A stretch of DNA of 23,381 bases from Spyradocola sp050942925 (GCA_050942925.1 JBMNOF010000027.1:1-23381), one strand, 5' to 3'. Positions 1 to 8,359 are shown, counted from the first letter of the stretch. Notes: a model not told the origin generated them from the sequence alone. Translations and numbers: made by a program.

Positions 1-20
1 TTTGCGCGTAGGGAACGGGG

Positions 21-46
21 GCGAGGGGGGCTTGCGCCCCCCTCGC
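21..46. other. GC-rich perfect hairpin at window start
   Basis: An 11-bp perfect inverted repeat (21-31 with 36-46) surrounds a 4-base loop. It has no T-run on either side, so it is not a standard intrinsic terminator. It may be the end of a transcription unit that lies outside the window. Confidence 0.4.
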
Positions 47-97
47 GCTCCCCCCGCGCTCGTCGTTTCCCCGCGCACAGATTTTACGCATTTGTGC

Positions 98-126
98 TTT
101 ACAATTCGCAAAAACTCCGGTATAAT
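98..126 (+). promoter_or_regulatory. sigma-A promoter of the ileS T-box leader
   Basis: The -35 box TTTACA (98-103) and -10 box TATAAT (121-126) are separated by exactly 17 bases. Transcription would start near 132, just before the T-box leader. Confidence 0.85.
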
Positions 127-131
127 ACAGA

Positions 132-397
132 AAATTGCGATGAAGAGGGCGCGCGGGACTCCATGGGAGCGCGCCAAAGCGAGCGGGGGAGGGTGCAAGC
201 CCCGCGGCGCGCGGAGCCCTTCGCCATCGCCTCGGAGCACCCTTCCCGACAGGTAGGGAAGGGCGGGCTTCTCCCGATACAGGGAAGCGGCATGTCTCGT
301 GCCGGATGGAGAGGGCGGCCCCTGGCCGTCAACTCGGGTGGTAACGCGGAAAACAACTCCGTCCCGAAACGATCGGGGCGGAGTTTCTCTTTTTTCA
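132..397 (+). promoter_or_regulatory. T-box riboswitch (Ile) controlling ileS
   Basis: This leader is a tRNA-sensing transcription attenuator. The T-box core TGGTAACGCGG lies at 339-349. The antiterminator can be drawn directly: CGGG (335-338) pairs with CCCG (363-366), GCGGA (346-350) pairs with TCCGT (358-362), and a 7-base bulge TGGTAAC is left between them. The bulge TGGT would pair with an ACCA acceptor end, which fits the A73 discriminator of tRNA-Ile. The competing terminator is a 13-bp stem, 355-367 with 373-385, containing one G-U pair and followed by a T-rich tail at 386-395. A stem III-like hairpin lies near 287-304. The only ATC triplet on the 3' side of the presumed stem I is at 226-228 and is my specifier candidate. 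It could also pair with GATG near 140, so the stem I fold is unresolved. Confidence 0.93.
355..395 (+). terminator. T-box leader terminator
   Basis: This is the 13-bp stem of the T-box leader with loop AACGA and tail TCTCTTTTTT. Forming the antiterminator uses 358-366 and disrupts it. Confidence 0.9.
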
Positions 398-419
398 AAC
401 ACAAGGAGGAATGACGCTC

Positions 420-3400
420 ATGTACGACAAAGTATCCTCGTCTTTGAACTTCGTCGAGCGCGAGAAGGAAATCCTGGAGTTCTGGCGCGCGCATGGCATC
501 GTGGAAAAGACGTTCACCGAGCGCGAGGGCGCGCCGGTCTTTACGTTCTTTGACGGCCCGCCCACGGCCAACGGCCGGCCCCACATCGGCCACGTGGAAA
601 CCCGCGCCATCAAGGACTTGATTCCTCGCTACAAGACCATGAAGGGCTACCAGGTCTACCGCAAGGCCGGCTGGGACACCCATGGCCTGCCCGTGGAGCT
701 GGAGGTGGAAAAGTCCCTCGGCATCAACGGCAAGCCCCAGATTGAGCAGTACGGCATCGAGCCCTTCATCAAGAAGTGCAAGGAGTCCGTCTGGAAGTAC
801 AAGACCGAATGGGAGCAGATGAGCGACCGCGTCGGGTACTGGGCGGACATGAAGCACCCCTATGTCACCTATGACGACAACTACATCGAGTCCGTTTGGT
901 GGTCGCTCAAGACCATCGCGGAAAAGGGACTGCTCTACAAGGGCCACAAGGTCGTGCCCTACTGCCCGCGCTGCGGCACGGCTCTGTCCTCGCACGAGGT
1001 CGCCCAGGGCTATAAGGACGTGACGGAGACCTCCGTCTACGTCAAGTTCCTTGTCCGCGGCGAGGAGAACACCTACCTGCTCGCCTGGACCACCACGCCT
1101 TGGACCTTGCCCTCCAACGTCGCCCTGGTCGTCAATGCCCACGAGGACTACGTCTACGCGAGCAAGAACGGCGAGACCTACATCCTGGCCAAGGCCCTGT
1201 GCGAAAAGGTCGTGGGCCAGGACGCGCAGATCCTCAAGACCGTAAAGGGCGCCGAGCTCGTCGGCATGGAATATGAGCCGCTCTATCCCTTCGCCGGCAA
1301 GACCCGCGAGCGCGGCTGGTACGTCGTGGCGGACGACTACGTCACCCTCACCGACGGTACCGGCATCGTCCATACCGCGCCCGCCTTTGGTGAGGATGAC
1401 GCGCGTGTGGGCCGCGAGAACCACCTGCCCTTTGTGCAGCTGGTCAACACCCAGGGTCGCTTTGTCGACGCCGTCACCCCCTGGGCCGGCATGTTCGTCA
1501 AGGACGCCGATCCCCTCATCATCGAGGACATGAAGCAAAGCGGCAAGCTCTTTGCCGCCGTTCCCTATACGCACTCCTACCCCTTCTGCTGGCGGTGCGA
1601 TACGCCGCTGCTCTACTACGCCCGCGCCTCCTGGTTCATCAAGATGACCGCCGTGCGCGACAAGCTCGTGGAGAACAACCGCCGCGTCAACTGGTTCCCG
1701 GACAACATCAAGGAAGGCCGCATGGGCAACTTCCTGGAGAACGTCATCGACTGGGGCCTATCCCGCGAGCGCTATTGGGGCACGCCGCTGCCGGTCTGGG
1801 TCTGCGACGACTGCGGCCACACGCACGTCATCGGCTCCAAGGCGGAGCTGCGCGAGCTCGGCGACAACGTCCCCGAGAACATCGAGCTGCACAAGCCCTA
1901 TGTCGACAAGATCACCCTCAAGTGTGAGAAGTGCGGCGGCGTCATGCACCGCGTGCCCGAGGTCATCGACTGCTGGTACGACAGCGGCTCCATGCCCTTC
2001 GCCCAGTGGCATTACCCCTTCGAGAACAAGGAAATCTTCGAGAAGAACTTCCCCGCGCAGTTCATCTCCGAGGCCGTGGACCAGACCCGCGGCTGGTTCT
2101 ACACGCTGCTGGCCATCTCCACGCTGCTCTTTGACCGGAATCCCTTTGAGAATTGCGTGGTTCTGGGCCTTGTCCAGGACAAGAACGGCATCAAGATGTC
2201 CAAGCACCTGGGCAACGTCATCTCTCCGTGGGATGTCCTGGAAAAGCAGGGCGCTGACGCCGTGCGCTGGTACTTCTACGCCGCGGCCGCACCGTGGCTG
2301 CCCTCTCGCTTCTCGCACGAAGCCGTGAGCGAACTGCAGCGCAAGTACATGGGCACGCTTTGGAACACCTATGCGTTCTTCGTGCTCTATGCCAACATCG
2401 ACAACTTCGATCCCAAGAAGTATCCGCAGACCGCGCCGCGGACCGTCATGGACCGCTGGATTCTCTCCAAGCTCAACACGCTTATCAAGACCGTGGACGA
2501 GGACCTGGACGGCTATAAGATCACCGAGGCGGCCCGTGCCCTGTCCGATTACGTGGATGAGCTCTCCAACTGGTACGTGCGCCGCGGCCGCGACCGCTAC
2601 TGGGGCAGCGGCATGACGGACGATAAGCTCGCCGCCTACCAGACGCTCTACACGGTCCTCGTGACGCTGGCCAAGCTCACCGCGCCCTTTACGCCGTTTA
2701 TGGCGGAGTCCATCTACCAGAACCTCGTGCGCAAGGTGGACGAGACCGCGCCGGAATCCGTGCACCTGTGCGCCTTCCCCGAGGCGGACGAGAGCCTGAT
2801 CGACAGTGCCCTGGAAGAGGAGATGGAGATCGTCCTCAAGGCCGTCAACCTTGGCCGCGCCGCCCGCAACGCCGCCAGCCTCAAGATCCGGCAGCCGCTT
2901 GCCGCCATGTACGTCAAGAGCGCCGAGAGCCTGCCCGAGGACATGGCCGCCCTCGTCGCGGACGAGCTGAACGTCAAGACCATCCGCTTTGTCACGGATG
3001 CGCGCCACTTCACCACCTACCAGATCAAGCCGCAGATGCGCACCCTTGGACCGCGCTACGGCAAGCTCTTGGGCAAGATCGGCCAGCACCTGGCCGCGGT
3101 CGATGGCAACGCCGTCGTCGACGAGCTGGACGCCGGAAAGAACTACGAGTTCGACCTGGAAGGCACGCACGTGTCCCTCGCGCGCGAGGACATGCTCATC
3201 GCGCCCACGCAGAAGCCCGGCTATGTCGCCCAGAGCGAGGGAGATTTTACCGTCGTGCTGGACGCCAACCTCACCGACGACCTGCGTCGCGAGGGCTACC
3301 TGCGCGAGGTCATCTCCAAGGTGCAGACCATGCGCAAGGAGGCCGGATTTGAGGTCACCGATCGCATCCGCGTCTACGTGAGCGGCAGCAAGACCATCGA

Positions 3401-3545
3401 GGACATCGTTTCGGCCCACGCCGAGGCGCTCTGCGAGGGCGTGCTCGCCGTGTCCGCCGCCGTCGCCGCCGCACCGGAGGGCGCCTATGCCAAGGATTGG
3501 GATCTCAATGGCGAAAAGGCCACCCTCGCCGTGGAAAAGGCGTAA
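420..3545 (+). CDS. ileS: isoleucyl-tRNA synthetase, long (type 2) form
   Basis: This cytoplasmic class I synthetase charges tRNA-Ile with isoleucine. The product is 1041 residues. HIGH is at residues 55-58 and the KMSKS signature appears as KMSKH at 592-596. The CP1 editing domain shows WTTTPWTLPSN (about 223-233) and GTGIVHTAPAFGEDD (about 312-326). CxxC pairs lie near 182-185, 462-465 and 502-505. The length and the absence of a C-terminal zinc finger fit the IleS2 (eukaryote-like) form, members of which are often mupirocin-insensitive; that trait is inferred, not seen. I chose the ATG at 420 because AAGGAGG (403-409) is 10 bases upstream, whereas the in-frame ATG at 411 is only 1 base away. 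The product then begins MYDKV, as in related enzymes. Expression is controlled by the T-box leader, and a terminator follows. Confidence 0.97.
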   Translation: MYDKVSSSLNFVEREKEILEFWRAHGIVEKTFTEREGAPVFTFFDGPPTANGRPHIGHVETRAIKDLIPRYKTMKGYQVYRKAGWDTHGLPVELEVEKSLGINGKPQIEQYGIEPFIKKCKESVWKYKTEWEQMSDRVGYWADMKHPYVTYDDNYIESVWWSLKTIAEKGLLYKGHKVVPYCPRCGTALSSHEVAQGYKDVTETSVYVKFLVRGEENTYLLAWTTTPWTLPSNVALVVNAHEDYVYASKNGETYILAKALCEKVVGQDAQILKTVKGAELVGMEYEPLYPFAGKTRERGWYVVADDYVTLTDGTGIVHTAPAFGEDDARVGRENHLPFVQLVNTQGRFVDAVTPWAGMFVKDADPLIIEDMKQSGKLFAAVPYTHSYPFCWRCDTPLLYYARASWFIKMTAVRDKLVENNRRVNWFPDNIKEGRMGNFLENVIDWGLSRERYWGTPLPVWVCDDCGHTHVIGSKAELRELGDNVPENIELHKPYVDKITLKCEKCGGVMHRVPEVIDCWYDSGSMPFAQWHYPFENKEIFEKNFPAQFISEAVDQTRGWFYTLLAISTLLFDRNPFENCVVLGLVQDKNGIKMSKHLGNVISPWDVLEKQGADAVRWYFYAAAAPWLPSRFSHEAVSELQRKYMGTLWNTYAFFVLYANIDNFDPKKYPQTAPRTVMDRWILSKLNTLIKTVDEDLDGYKITEAARALSDYVDELSNWYVRRGRDRYWGSGMTDDKLAAYQTLYTVLVTLAKLTAPFTPFMAESIYQNLVRKVDETAPESVHLCAFPEADESLIDSALEEEMEIVLKAVNLGRAARNAASLKIRQPLAAMYVKSAESLPEDMAALVADELNVKTIRFVTDARHFTTYQIKPQMRTLGPRYGKLLGKIGQHLAAVDGNAVVDELDAGKNYEFDLEGTHVSLAREDMLIAPTQKPGYVAQSEGDFTVVLDANLTDDLRREGYLREVISKVQTMRKEAGFEVTDRIRVYVSGSKTIEDIVSAHAEALCEGVLAVSAAVAAAPEGAYAKDWDLNGEKATLAVEKA

Positions 3546-3557
3546 ACACAACTCCAC

Positions 3558-3591
3558 AAAAAAACCGCCGACCCCTTTTCGGCGGTTTTTT
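3558..3591 (+). terminator. ileS intrinsic terminator
   Basis: CCGCCGA (3565-3571) pairs with TCGGCGG (3579-3585), with an A-run before and a T-run after. The flanking A and T tracts would let it work on either strand. Confidence 0.92.
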
Positions 3592-3615
3592 CTCCCTTTG
3601 AAAGGAGGAGGCACA

Positions 3616-4479
3616 TTGTACATCGCAGACGGCTGGCAGGACTACGAGGTCCTGGACACGGGCGAGGGCGAGAAGCTCGAGCGCTGGGGCCGTGTCATCC
3701 TGCGCCGACCGGACCCGCAGGTCATCTGGCCCGCGGAGGACGAATCCCTCTGGAATCAGGCCGATGCCCACTACCACCGCAGCGCCCAGGGCGGCGGCGC
3801 ATGGGAAAAGCGGCGCGACTTTCCCGAGCAGTGGACCATTCGCTATCGGGATCTGACCTTTCGCGTGCGGCCCACGGGCTTTAAGCACACGGGCCTCTTC
3901 CCGGAGCAGGCCGTCAACTGGGACTGGATGCGCGGCCTCATCTCCAAGGCGGGGCGGCCGGTCCGCGTGCTCAACCTGTTCGCCTATACGGGCGGGGCGA
4001 CCATGGCGTGCCTGGCCGCCGGCGCAGAGGTCTGCCACGTGGACGCGGCAAAGGGCATGGTCCAGTGGGCCAAGGAAAACGCCCAGCTCTCCCACCTGGC
4101 GGAAAAGCCCGCCCGCTACATCGTCGACGACGCGCTCAAGTTCGTCCTGCGCGAGCAGCGCCGCGGCCGCACCTATGAGGGCATCCTCATGGACCCGCCC
4201 TCCTATGGCCGCGGCCCGGACGGCCAGGTCTGGAAGCTCGAAAACGAGGTCTATTCCCTCGTGTCTGAGTGCGCAAAGCTCCTGAGCGACGAGCCGCTCT
4301 TCTTCCTCATCAACGGCTATACCACGGGTCTGCAGCCCGCGGTGCTGCGCAACCTCCTGCAAAAGACGGTCGTGCGCCGCCGCGGCGGCCATGCCGAGGC
4401 GGACGAGGTCGGGCTTCCCGTCTCCCGCGGCGGAATCGTGCTGCCCTGCGGCGCCTCCGGAAGGTGGGAGGCCCGATGA
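3616..4479 (+). CDS. class I SAM-dependent rRNA methyltransferase, RlmI-like
   Basis: This is a predicted S-adenosylmethionine-dependent RNA methyltransferase of the RlmI/COG1092 type, 287 residues. Motif I is LNLFAYTGG (about 119-127) and the catalytic-region motif is DPPSYG (193-198). The N-terminal PUA domain of full-length RlmI is absent, so the exact target base is uncertain. The start is TTG at 3616, with AAGGAGG at 3602-3608, 7 bases upstream. The same frame stays open further upstream, but any earlier start would lie in or before the ileS terminator, so it is rejected. No promoter is visible between the terminator and this start, which suggests read-through from ileS or a promoter I could not recognise. 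The stop overlaps the next gene by ATGA, so the two are translationally coupled. Confidence 0.88.
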   Translation: MYIADGWQDYEVLDTGEGEKLERWGRVILRRPDPQVIWPAEDESLWNQADAHYHRSAQGGGAWEKRRDFPEQWTIRYRDLTFRVRPTGFKHTGLFPEQAVNWDWMRGLISKAGRPVRVLNLFAYTGGATMACLAAGAEVCHVDAAKGMVQWAKENAQLSHLAEKPARYIVDDALKFVLREQRRGRTYEGILMDPPSYGRGPDGQVWKLENEVYSLVSECAKLLSDEPLFFLINGYTTGLQPAVLRNLLQKTVVRRRGGHAEADEVGLPVSRGGIVLPCGASGRWEAR

Positions 4480-5198
4480 CGGAAGCGGAAGCCGCTGCCT
4501 GCGTCCTCTACGAGGACAATCACCTGCTCGTCGTGGCCAAGCCCCCGAACCTCCCCGTCCAGGCCGATTCCTCCGGGGATGAGGACTTGCTCACCGCGAT
4601 GAAGGCCTATATCAAGCAGAAGTATGGCAAGCCCGGCGAGGTCTACTTGGGCCTTGTGCACCGCCTCGACCGGCCCGTCGGCGGCGCCATGGTCTTTGCC
4701 CGCACGTCCAAGGCGGCCGCGCGCCTGTCCGAGCAGGTCCGCACCCGCGAGATGGGGCGCACCTACCTGGCCGTCGTGCGCGGGGACCCGCCAAAGGAGG
4801 GGGCGCTGCGCCATTTCCTCCTCAAGGACGAGAGGACCAATACCTCCCGCGCCGTTTCCGAGGGCACGAAGGGCGCAAAGGAGGCCCGCCTCACCTATCG
4901 CATCCTTGCGCGGCGGGAAGGTTTGTCCCTGTGCGAGATCCATCTGCAGACCGGGCGCTCCCACCAGATCCGCGTCCAGTTCGCGTCGAGCGGTTGGCCC
5001 CTTTGGGGGGATGCGCGCTACGGCGGCGGGAAGCCCGGCGAACAGATCGCGCTCTGGGGCTGTGCGCTGGACCTGACGCACCCGACCCGCAAGGAGCATC
5101 TGCACATCGCCTGCCCGCCGCCCAATCGCCCGCCCTTTTCCATCTTCCCGGAGGCAAAGAACGCAGGAACCGAAGGCACGTCCGCCTCGTTCCAATAA
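4476..5198 (+). CDS. RluA-family RNA pseudouridine synthase
   Basis: This enzyme converts specific uridines in rRNA or tRNA to pseudouridine. It has 240 residues and no N-terminal S4 domain. The family signature HRLDRPVGG lies at 62-70, with the catalytic aspartate at 65. A later conserved segment, LQTGRSHQIRVQF, matches the RluA fold. The start ATG overlaps the stop of the upstream methyltransferase (ATGA at 4476-4479), so this is a two-gene RNA-modification unit. Substrate position cannot be assigned from sequence; RluD-like and YlyB/YjbO-type members look similar at this level. Confidence 0.93.
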   Translation: MTEAEAAACVLYEDNHLLVVAKPPNLPVQADSSGDEDLLTAMKAYIKQKYGKPGEVYLGLVHRLDRPVGGAMVFARTSKAAARLSEQVRTREMGRTYLAVVRGDPPKEGALRHFLLKDERTNTSRAVSEGTKGAKEARLTYRILARREGLSLCEIHLQTGRSHQIRVQFASSGWPLWGDARYGGGKPGEQIALWGCALDLTHPTRKEHLHIACPPPNRPPFSIFPEAKNAGTEGTSASFQ

Positions 5199-5200
5199 AG

Positions 5201-5228
5201 TGGGGGGATTGGCAAATTCATCCCCCCA
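5201..5228 (+). other. hairpin after the pseudouridine synthase
   Basis: TGGGGGGAT (5201-5209) pairs perfectly with ATCCCCCCA (5220-5228) around a 10-base loop. No T-tract follows, so it may be a weak or factor-dependent terminator, or an mRNA-stability element, placed just upstream of the lipoprotein gene. Confidence 0.5.
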
Positions 5229-5256
5229 GCATCTCCATTCATTCGGGAGGCGGAAC

Positions 5257-6477
5257 ATGGGCAAGGCAAAGAGGCTGTTGTGCGGAGCGCTGGCGCTGCT
5301 CCTACTGTGTACACTGTGCGCGTGCCGCACCGTGCGGCTGGAAAATGGCGAGACCTTCGTCATCACCCGGCAGGCGCACGGCGCAAGCGGAAGCGGCGAG
5401 GCGGAGCCGGAGCAGACCGCTGCCCCCGAAACTACGCCTTCTGCGCCGGAAACGCAGACGGACCTCCACTACTATGTCTCCCGGCAAAGCGCGGAGATTC
5501 AATCCCTGTTCTGGCGCATTTACAACGCCGTCTGCAACTTTGAGGAGCGCATCTCCTTGCCCGAGGGCACCACGCGCGAACAGGTGGAAGCGGTGGATGA
5601 GCTCCTGTACGTCGACTGCCCGGAGCTGATCCACTTTTCACACCTGTCATCCTATACGTTCGTGCAGTCCGCGCCGGATGTGATCCTGGAGGTCGCGGCA
5701 ACGTACGTCCTCACCCCAGAGGAGAAGGCGGAGGCCGATGTGCAGCTCGACGCGGTCCTGGAGCGCCTGGCCCAGGAGACGTCGGGCATGAGCGAGTACC
5801 AAACCGAGCTCTACGTGCACGATGCGCTCGTCAATGGCTGTACCTATGACGCCGAGTCCGACCACACCGGTTCCGCCTATGGCGCGTGGGTGCTCGGCCG
5901 CGCGCGCTGCCAGGGGTACGCCAATGCCATGATGCTGGCGCTGCGCCGGCTGGGGATTCCCTGCATCTACATCTTTGGCGACGCCACGAGCGAGAGCGGC
6001 ACCGAGTCCCATGCCTGGAACGGCGTCTGCCTGGAGGGCGACTGGGTCCTTGTGGACGCGACCTGGGATGACCCGGTCGGGGAGAGGGAGACACTCTCCC
6101 ACGCCTACTTTAACCTCGATGCGGCGATGATGAACCGCAGCCATACGCCCTCGGCGGAGTTCGCGCTGACGGGCATGCCGGAGTTTTCGACGCGCAAGTG
6201 GAATTACTGTGTGCAGCAGGGCACCTTTGTCAGGGCGGACGAGGACGGCAAGGCCCAGCTTGCCGGGTGGCTTGCGCAGGTCTTTGCCCAGGGCGGAACC
6301 AGCTTGAGCGTCCAGTTTGAGACGGTGGAGCAGTGCCGGGACGCCGTGGAGAACCTGCAGGCCATTCTGCAGGTCGCTGCCGACGAGGCCGGCGTATACC
6401 CGACCGGCTCGGCATATACCGTGGATGAAAAGGCAAATGCGCTGGAGATCTTCTCCATCGCCTACGAAGAACCATAG
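5257..6477 (+). CDS. transglutaminase-like lipoprotein
   Basis: The product is 406 residues and is predicted to be anchored to the outer face of the membrane. It starts with a signal peptide and a lipobox, LCAC at 20-23, with lipidated Cys23. A Gly/Ser/Glu/Pro/Thr-rich linker (about 42-68) follows. The transglutaminase-like (papain-fold) core carries a complete Cys-His-Asp set: Cys218 in GRARCQGYA, His252 in ESHAWNG and Asp267 in LVDATWDDP. Such proteins may act as proteases or crosslinkers in the cell wall, but this substrate is unknown. The start ATG at 5257 has GGGAGG (5245-5250) 6 bases upstream. In-frame codons before it lie within the hairpin and have no ribosome site. nagA follows closely and its ribosome site overlaps this stop. 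Confidence 0.88.
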   Translation: MGKAKRLLCGALALLLLCTLCACRTVRLENGETFVITRQAHGASGSGEAEPEQTAAPETTPSAPETQTDLHYYVSRQSAEIQSLFWRIYNAVCNFEERISLPEGTTREQVEAVDELLYVDCPELIHFSHLSSYTFVQSAPDVILEVAATYVLTPEEKAEADVQLDAVLERLAQETSGMSEYQTELYVHDALVNGCTYDAESDHTGSAYGAWVLGRARCQGYANAMMLALRRLGIPCIYIFGDATSESGTESHAWNGVCLEGDWVLVDATWDDPVGERETLSHAYFNLDAAMMNRSHTPSAEFALTGMPEFSTRKWNYCVQQGTFVRADEDGKAQLAGWLAQVFAQGGTSLSVQFETVEQCRDAVENLQAILQVAADEAGVYPTGSAYTVDEKANALEIFSIAYEEP

Positions 6478-6487
6478 GAGGATGGCC

Positions 6488-7624
6488 ATGACGACCGAAA
6501 CACTGGTCCTGCGCGGCGCGCGCGTGCTGCGCGAAGGCGGCTTTTCCCAGGCGGACGTTCAGATCCGCGGCGGACGCATTACCGCAATCGGCGAGAATCT
6601 GCCCGGCGACGTCCGGCAGGTCTCCGGCGACCTCGTCCCGGGCCTCATCGACGAACACATCCACGGCATCGCCGGGCATGACACCATGCGCGGCGCGCAG
6701 GATGTCTTCGCAATGTCCGAGGCGCTGGCCCGCCACGGCGTGACCACGTTTTTGCCGACGACCATGAACGCGGGCGTGGAGGAGACGCGCGCGGCGCTTC
6801 TGGGTGTGCGCGAGGTCATGCGCGCCGGAGCGCCCGGCGCAGCCATCGCCGGCGCCCACATGGAAGGTCCCTTTCTGGGCGCGGCCTATCCCGGCGCGCA
6901 AAAGGCGGGGGAGAACCTCCCGCCCACGGCCGAAAACTTTGCGCGCTTGACCGAAGGCGCTTCGGAAATCGTGCGCCTGCTCACCCTTGCGCCCGAAAAT
7001 CCCGGCGCCTTGGCGCTCATCGCGCATCTGTCCAGCCGGGGTATCGTCGTCAGCGCCGGCCACACCGACGCAACCTATGAGCAGATCGAGCAGGCGGCGG
7101 AATATGGCCTTGCACAGATGACGCATCTCTACAACTGCATGAGCCCCCTGCATCACCGCGCTCCCGGCGCGGTCGGCGCGGCGCTGACGCTGGACAGCCT
7201 GTCCGCGCAGGTCATCGCCGACGGCATCCACTTGCACCCTGCCGCCGTAAAGCTCGCCGTGCGCGCCTGCCACCGCGTGCTGCTCATCACCGACGCCATG
7301 GAGGCGGCGGATATGCCCGATGGGGACTACGATCTGGGCGGGCAAAGGGTCTTTGTGCGCGAGGGCGCGGCGCGCCTTGCCGCCGGAAACCTCGCCGGAT
7401 CGACGCTCACGCTCGAGCGCGGCGTGCGCAACGCCATGTGCTTTGCAGGCATCTCGCTGGAGCGCGCCGTGGGCATGGCCTCCTGGTGCGTCGCGGATTC
7501 GTTGGGTCTCACCGACCGCGGCCGGATTCGCCCCGGGCTTCGCGCGGATCTCTGCCTGCTGGACGAGGCAGGGCGCGTGCGCATGACCATGGTCGAAGGA
7601 CGAATCGTCTACGAAGAAAGGTGA
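6488..7624 (+). CDS. nagA: N-acetylglucosamine-6-phosphate deacetylase
   Basis: This cytoplasmic amidohydrolase converts GlcNAc-6-P to GlcN-6-P plus acetate, in amino-sugar catabolism and cell-wall recycling. The product is 378 residues, the usual length. The metal and catalytic residues are all present: HxH at 57/59 (DEHIHG), Glu126 (AHMEGPF), His192 (AGHTDA), His213 (THLYN) and catalytic Asp269 (LITDAME). I chose the ATG at 6488 because AGGAGG (6476-6481) is 6 bases upstream; the ATG at 6482 directly abuts that site. No nagB or PTS gene is nearby in this window. The adjacent wall-facing lipoprotein hints at a link to peptidoglycan turnover, but only by position. Confidence 0.95.
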   Translation: MTTETLVLRGARVLREGGFSQADVQIRGGRITAIGENLPGDVRQVSGDLVPGLIDEHIHGIAGHDTMRGAQDVFAMSEALARHGVTTFLPTTMNAGVEETRAALLGVREVMRAGAPGAAIAGAHMEGPFLGAAYPGAQKAGENLPPTAENFARLTEGASEIVRLLTLAPENPGALALIAHLSSRGIVVSAGHTDATYEQIEQAAEYGLAQMTHLYNCMSPLHHRAPGAVGAALTLDSLSAQVIADGIHLHPAAVKLAVRACHRVLLITDAMEAADMPDGDYDLGGQRVFVREGAARLAAGNLAGSTLTLERGVRNAMCFAGISLERAVGMASWCVADSLGLTDRGRIRPGLRADLCLLDEAGRVRMTMVEGRIVYEER

Positions 7625-7627
7625 GGG

Positions 7628-8269
7628 ATGGAGGAAATGGAGTGGGCGCAGAGCCTGATTGCGGGCTTTCGACAGCTCGGCCAAGCACCCCTTTGCGCTC
7701 TGTATGCGCTGTTCGGTTTTTTGCAAATCCTAATCCCGCCCTTTCCGGGGGACATCCTGCTGTTTCTCGGCGGCGGGCTCAAGCAGTCGGCGCCGCTCTC
7801 CCGCGCCGCCCCGATGCTCCTGGCCTATTGGACGGGGACAACCCTGGGGAGCCTGGGTGCATATGCGCTGGGCCGGCGCTTTGGCGCGCGCGTTCTTCAC
7901 GCAAAGCTCGTACGGCGCTTCTTTTCCGAGCGGGCGCAGGCCAGCGTCACGCACTGGCTGGGAAGCTATGGCGCGGTGACCATCTTTGCGGCCAAGTTTG
8001 TCACGGGTATGAACGTGCCGATGCTCGTGCTCAGCGGCGCGCTGGGCTATGAGGGAAAGCGCTGCGTGCCCATGATCGTGCTCACCACCGCGGTGCACAA
8101 CGCCATCTTTTTTCTCCTTGGCCGCACGGCGGGGAAGAACCTCTCCCTGATCGCGGGGTGGTTTGGCCGCTATCGCCTGGCGCTGATCTTTGCGGTGGTG
8201 CTGCTGTTGGGGGCGCTGCTCCTCGGTCCACGGCTCCTGCATCGGACCACGCGCGAGAGCGAAAAATAG
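7628..8269 (+). CDS. DedA family membrane protein
   Basis: The product is 213 residues, an integral membrane protein of the DedA/SNARE-associated (PF09335) family. Several members are now linked to lipid carrier or phospholipid flipping. Features include the N-terminal re-entrant-like segment with PPFPGDILLFLGGGL (about 37-51), YALGRRFG in the middle, and hydrophobic C-terminal helices ending near LLLGALLLGPRLL. The gene starts 3 bases after the nagA stop, with AAAGG about 7 bases upstream, so it is probably co-transcribed with nagA. The lipid substrate is not predictable. Confidence 0.87.
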   Translation: MEEMEWAQSLIAGFRQLGQAPLCALYALFGFLQILIPPFPGDILLFLGGGLKQSAPLSRAAPMLLAYWTGTTLGSLGAYALGRRFGARVLHAKLVRRFFSERAQASVTHWLGSYGAVTIFAAKFVTGMNVPMLVLSGALGYEGKRCVPMIVLTTAVHNAIFFLLGRTAGKNLSLIAGWFGRYRLALIFAVVLLLGALLLGPRLLHRTTRESEK

Positions 8270-8282
8270 CCGGCTGCTGCAC

Positions 8283-8311
8283 TTTACAGGATGGGAAAAT
8301 TGCGGTATAAT
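8283..8311 (+). promoter_or_regulatory. sigma-A promoter of the zinc-ribbon gene/rnpB unit
   Basis: TTTACA (8283-8288), a 17-base spacer and TATAAT (8306-8311). The boxes and spacing are identical to the ileS leader promoter at 98-126, and the -10 region GGTATAATACA is shared. Confidence 0.85.
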
Positions 8312-8359
8312 ACAATGTCGGGCTGTGTCCCAGGCGAAATCAGGAACGGAGGCGAGTCC

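Noticed and set aside
411..419. Alternative ileS start at ATG 411
   Set aside because: Only 1 base separates it from AAGGAGG, whereas ATG 420 has normal spacing and gives the family-typical N-terminus.
1758..3623. Long open frame on the minus strand opposite ileS (621 codons); similar ones opposite 99-1574, 6230-7726 and 7730-9175
   Set aside because: They lie antisense to well-supported genes or RNA, have no ribosome sites at plausible starts and are low-complexity Gly/Val/Arg/Ala-rich. High GC content explains the long frames.
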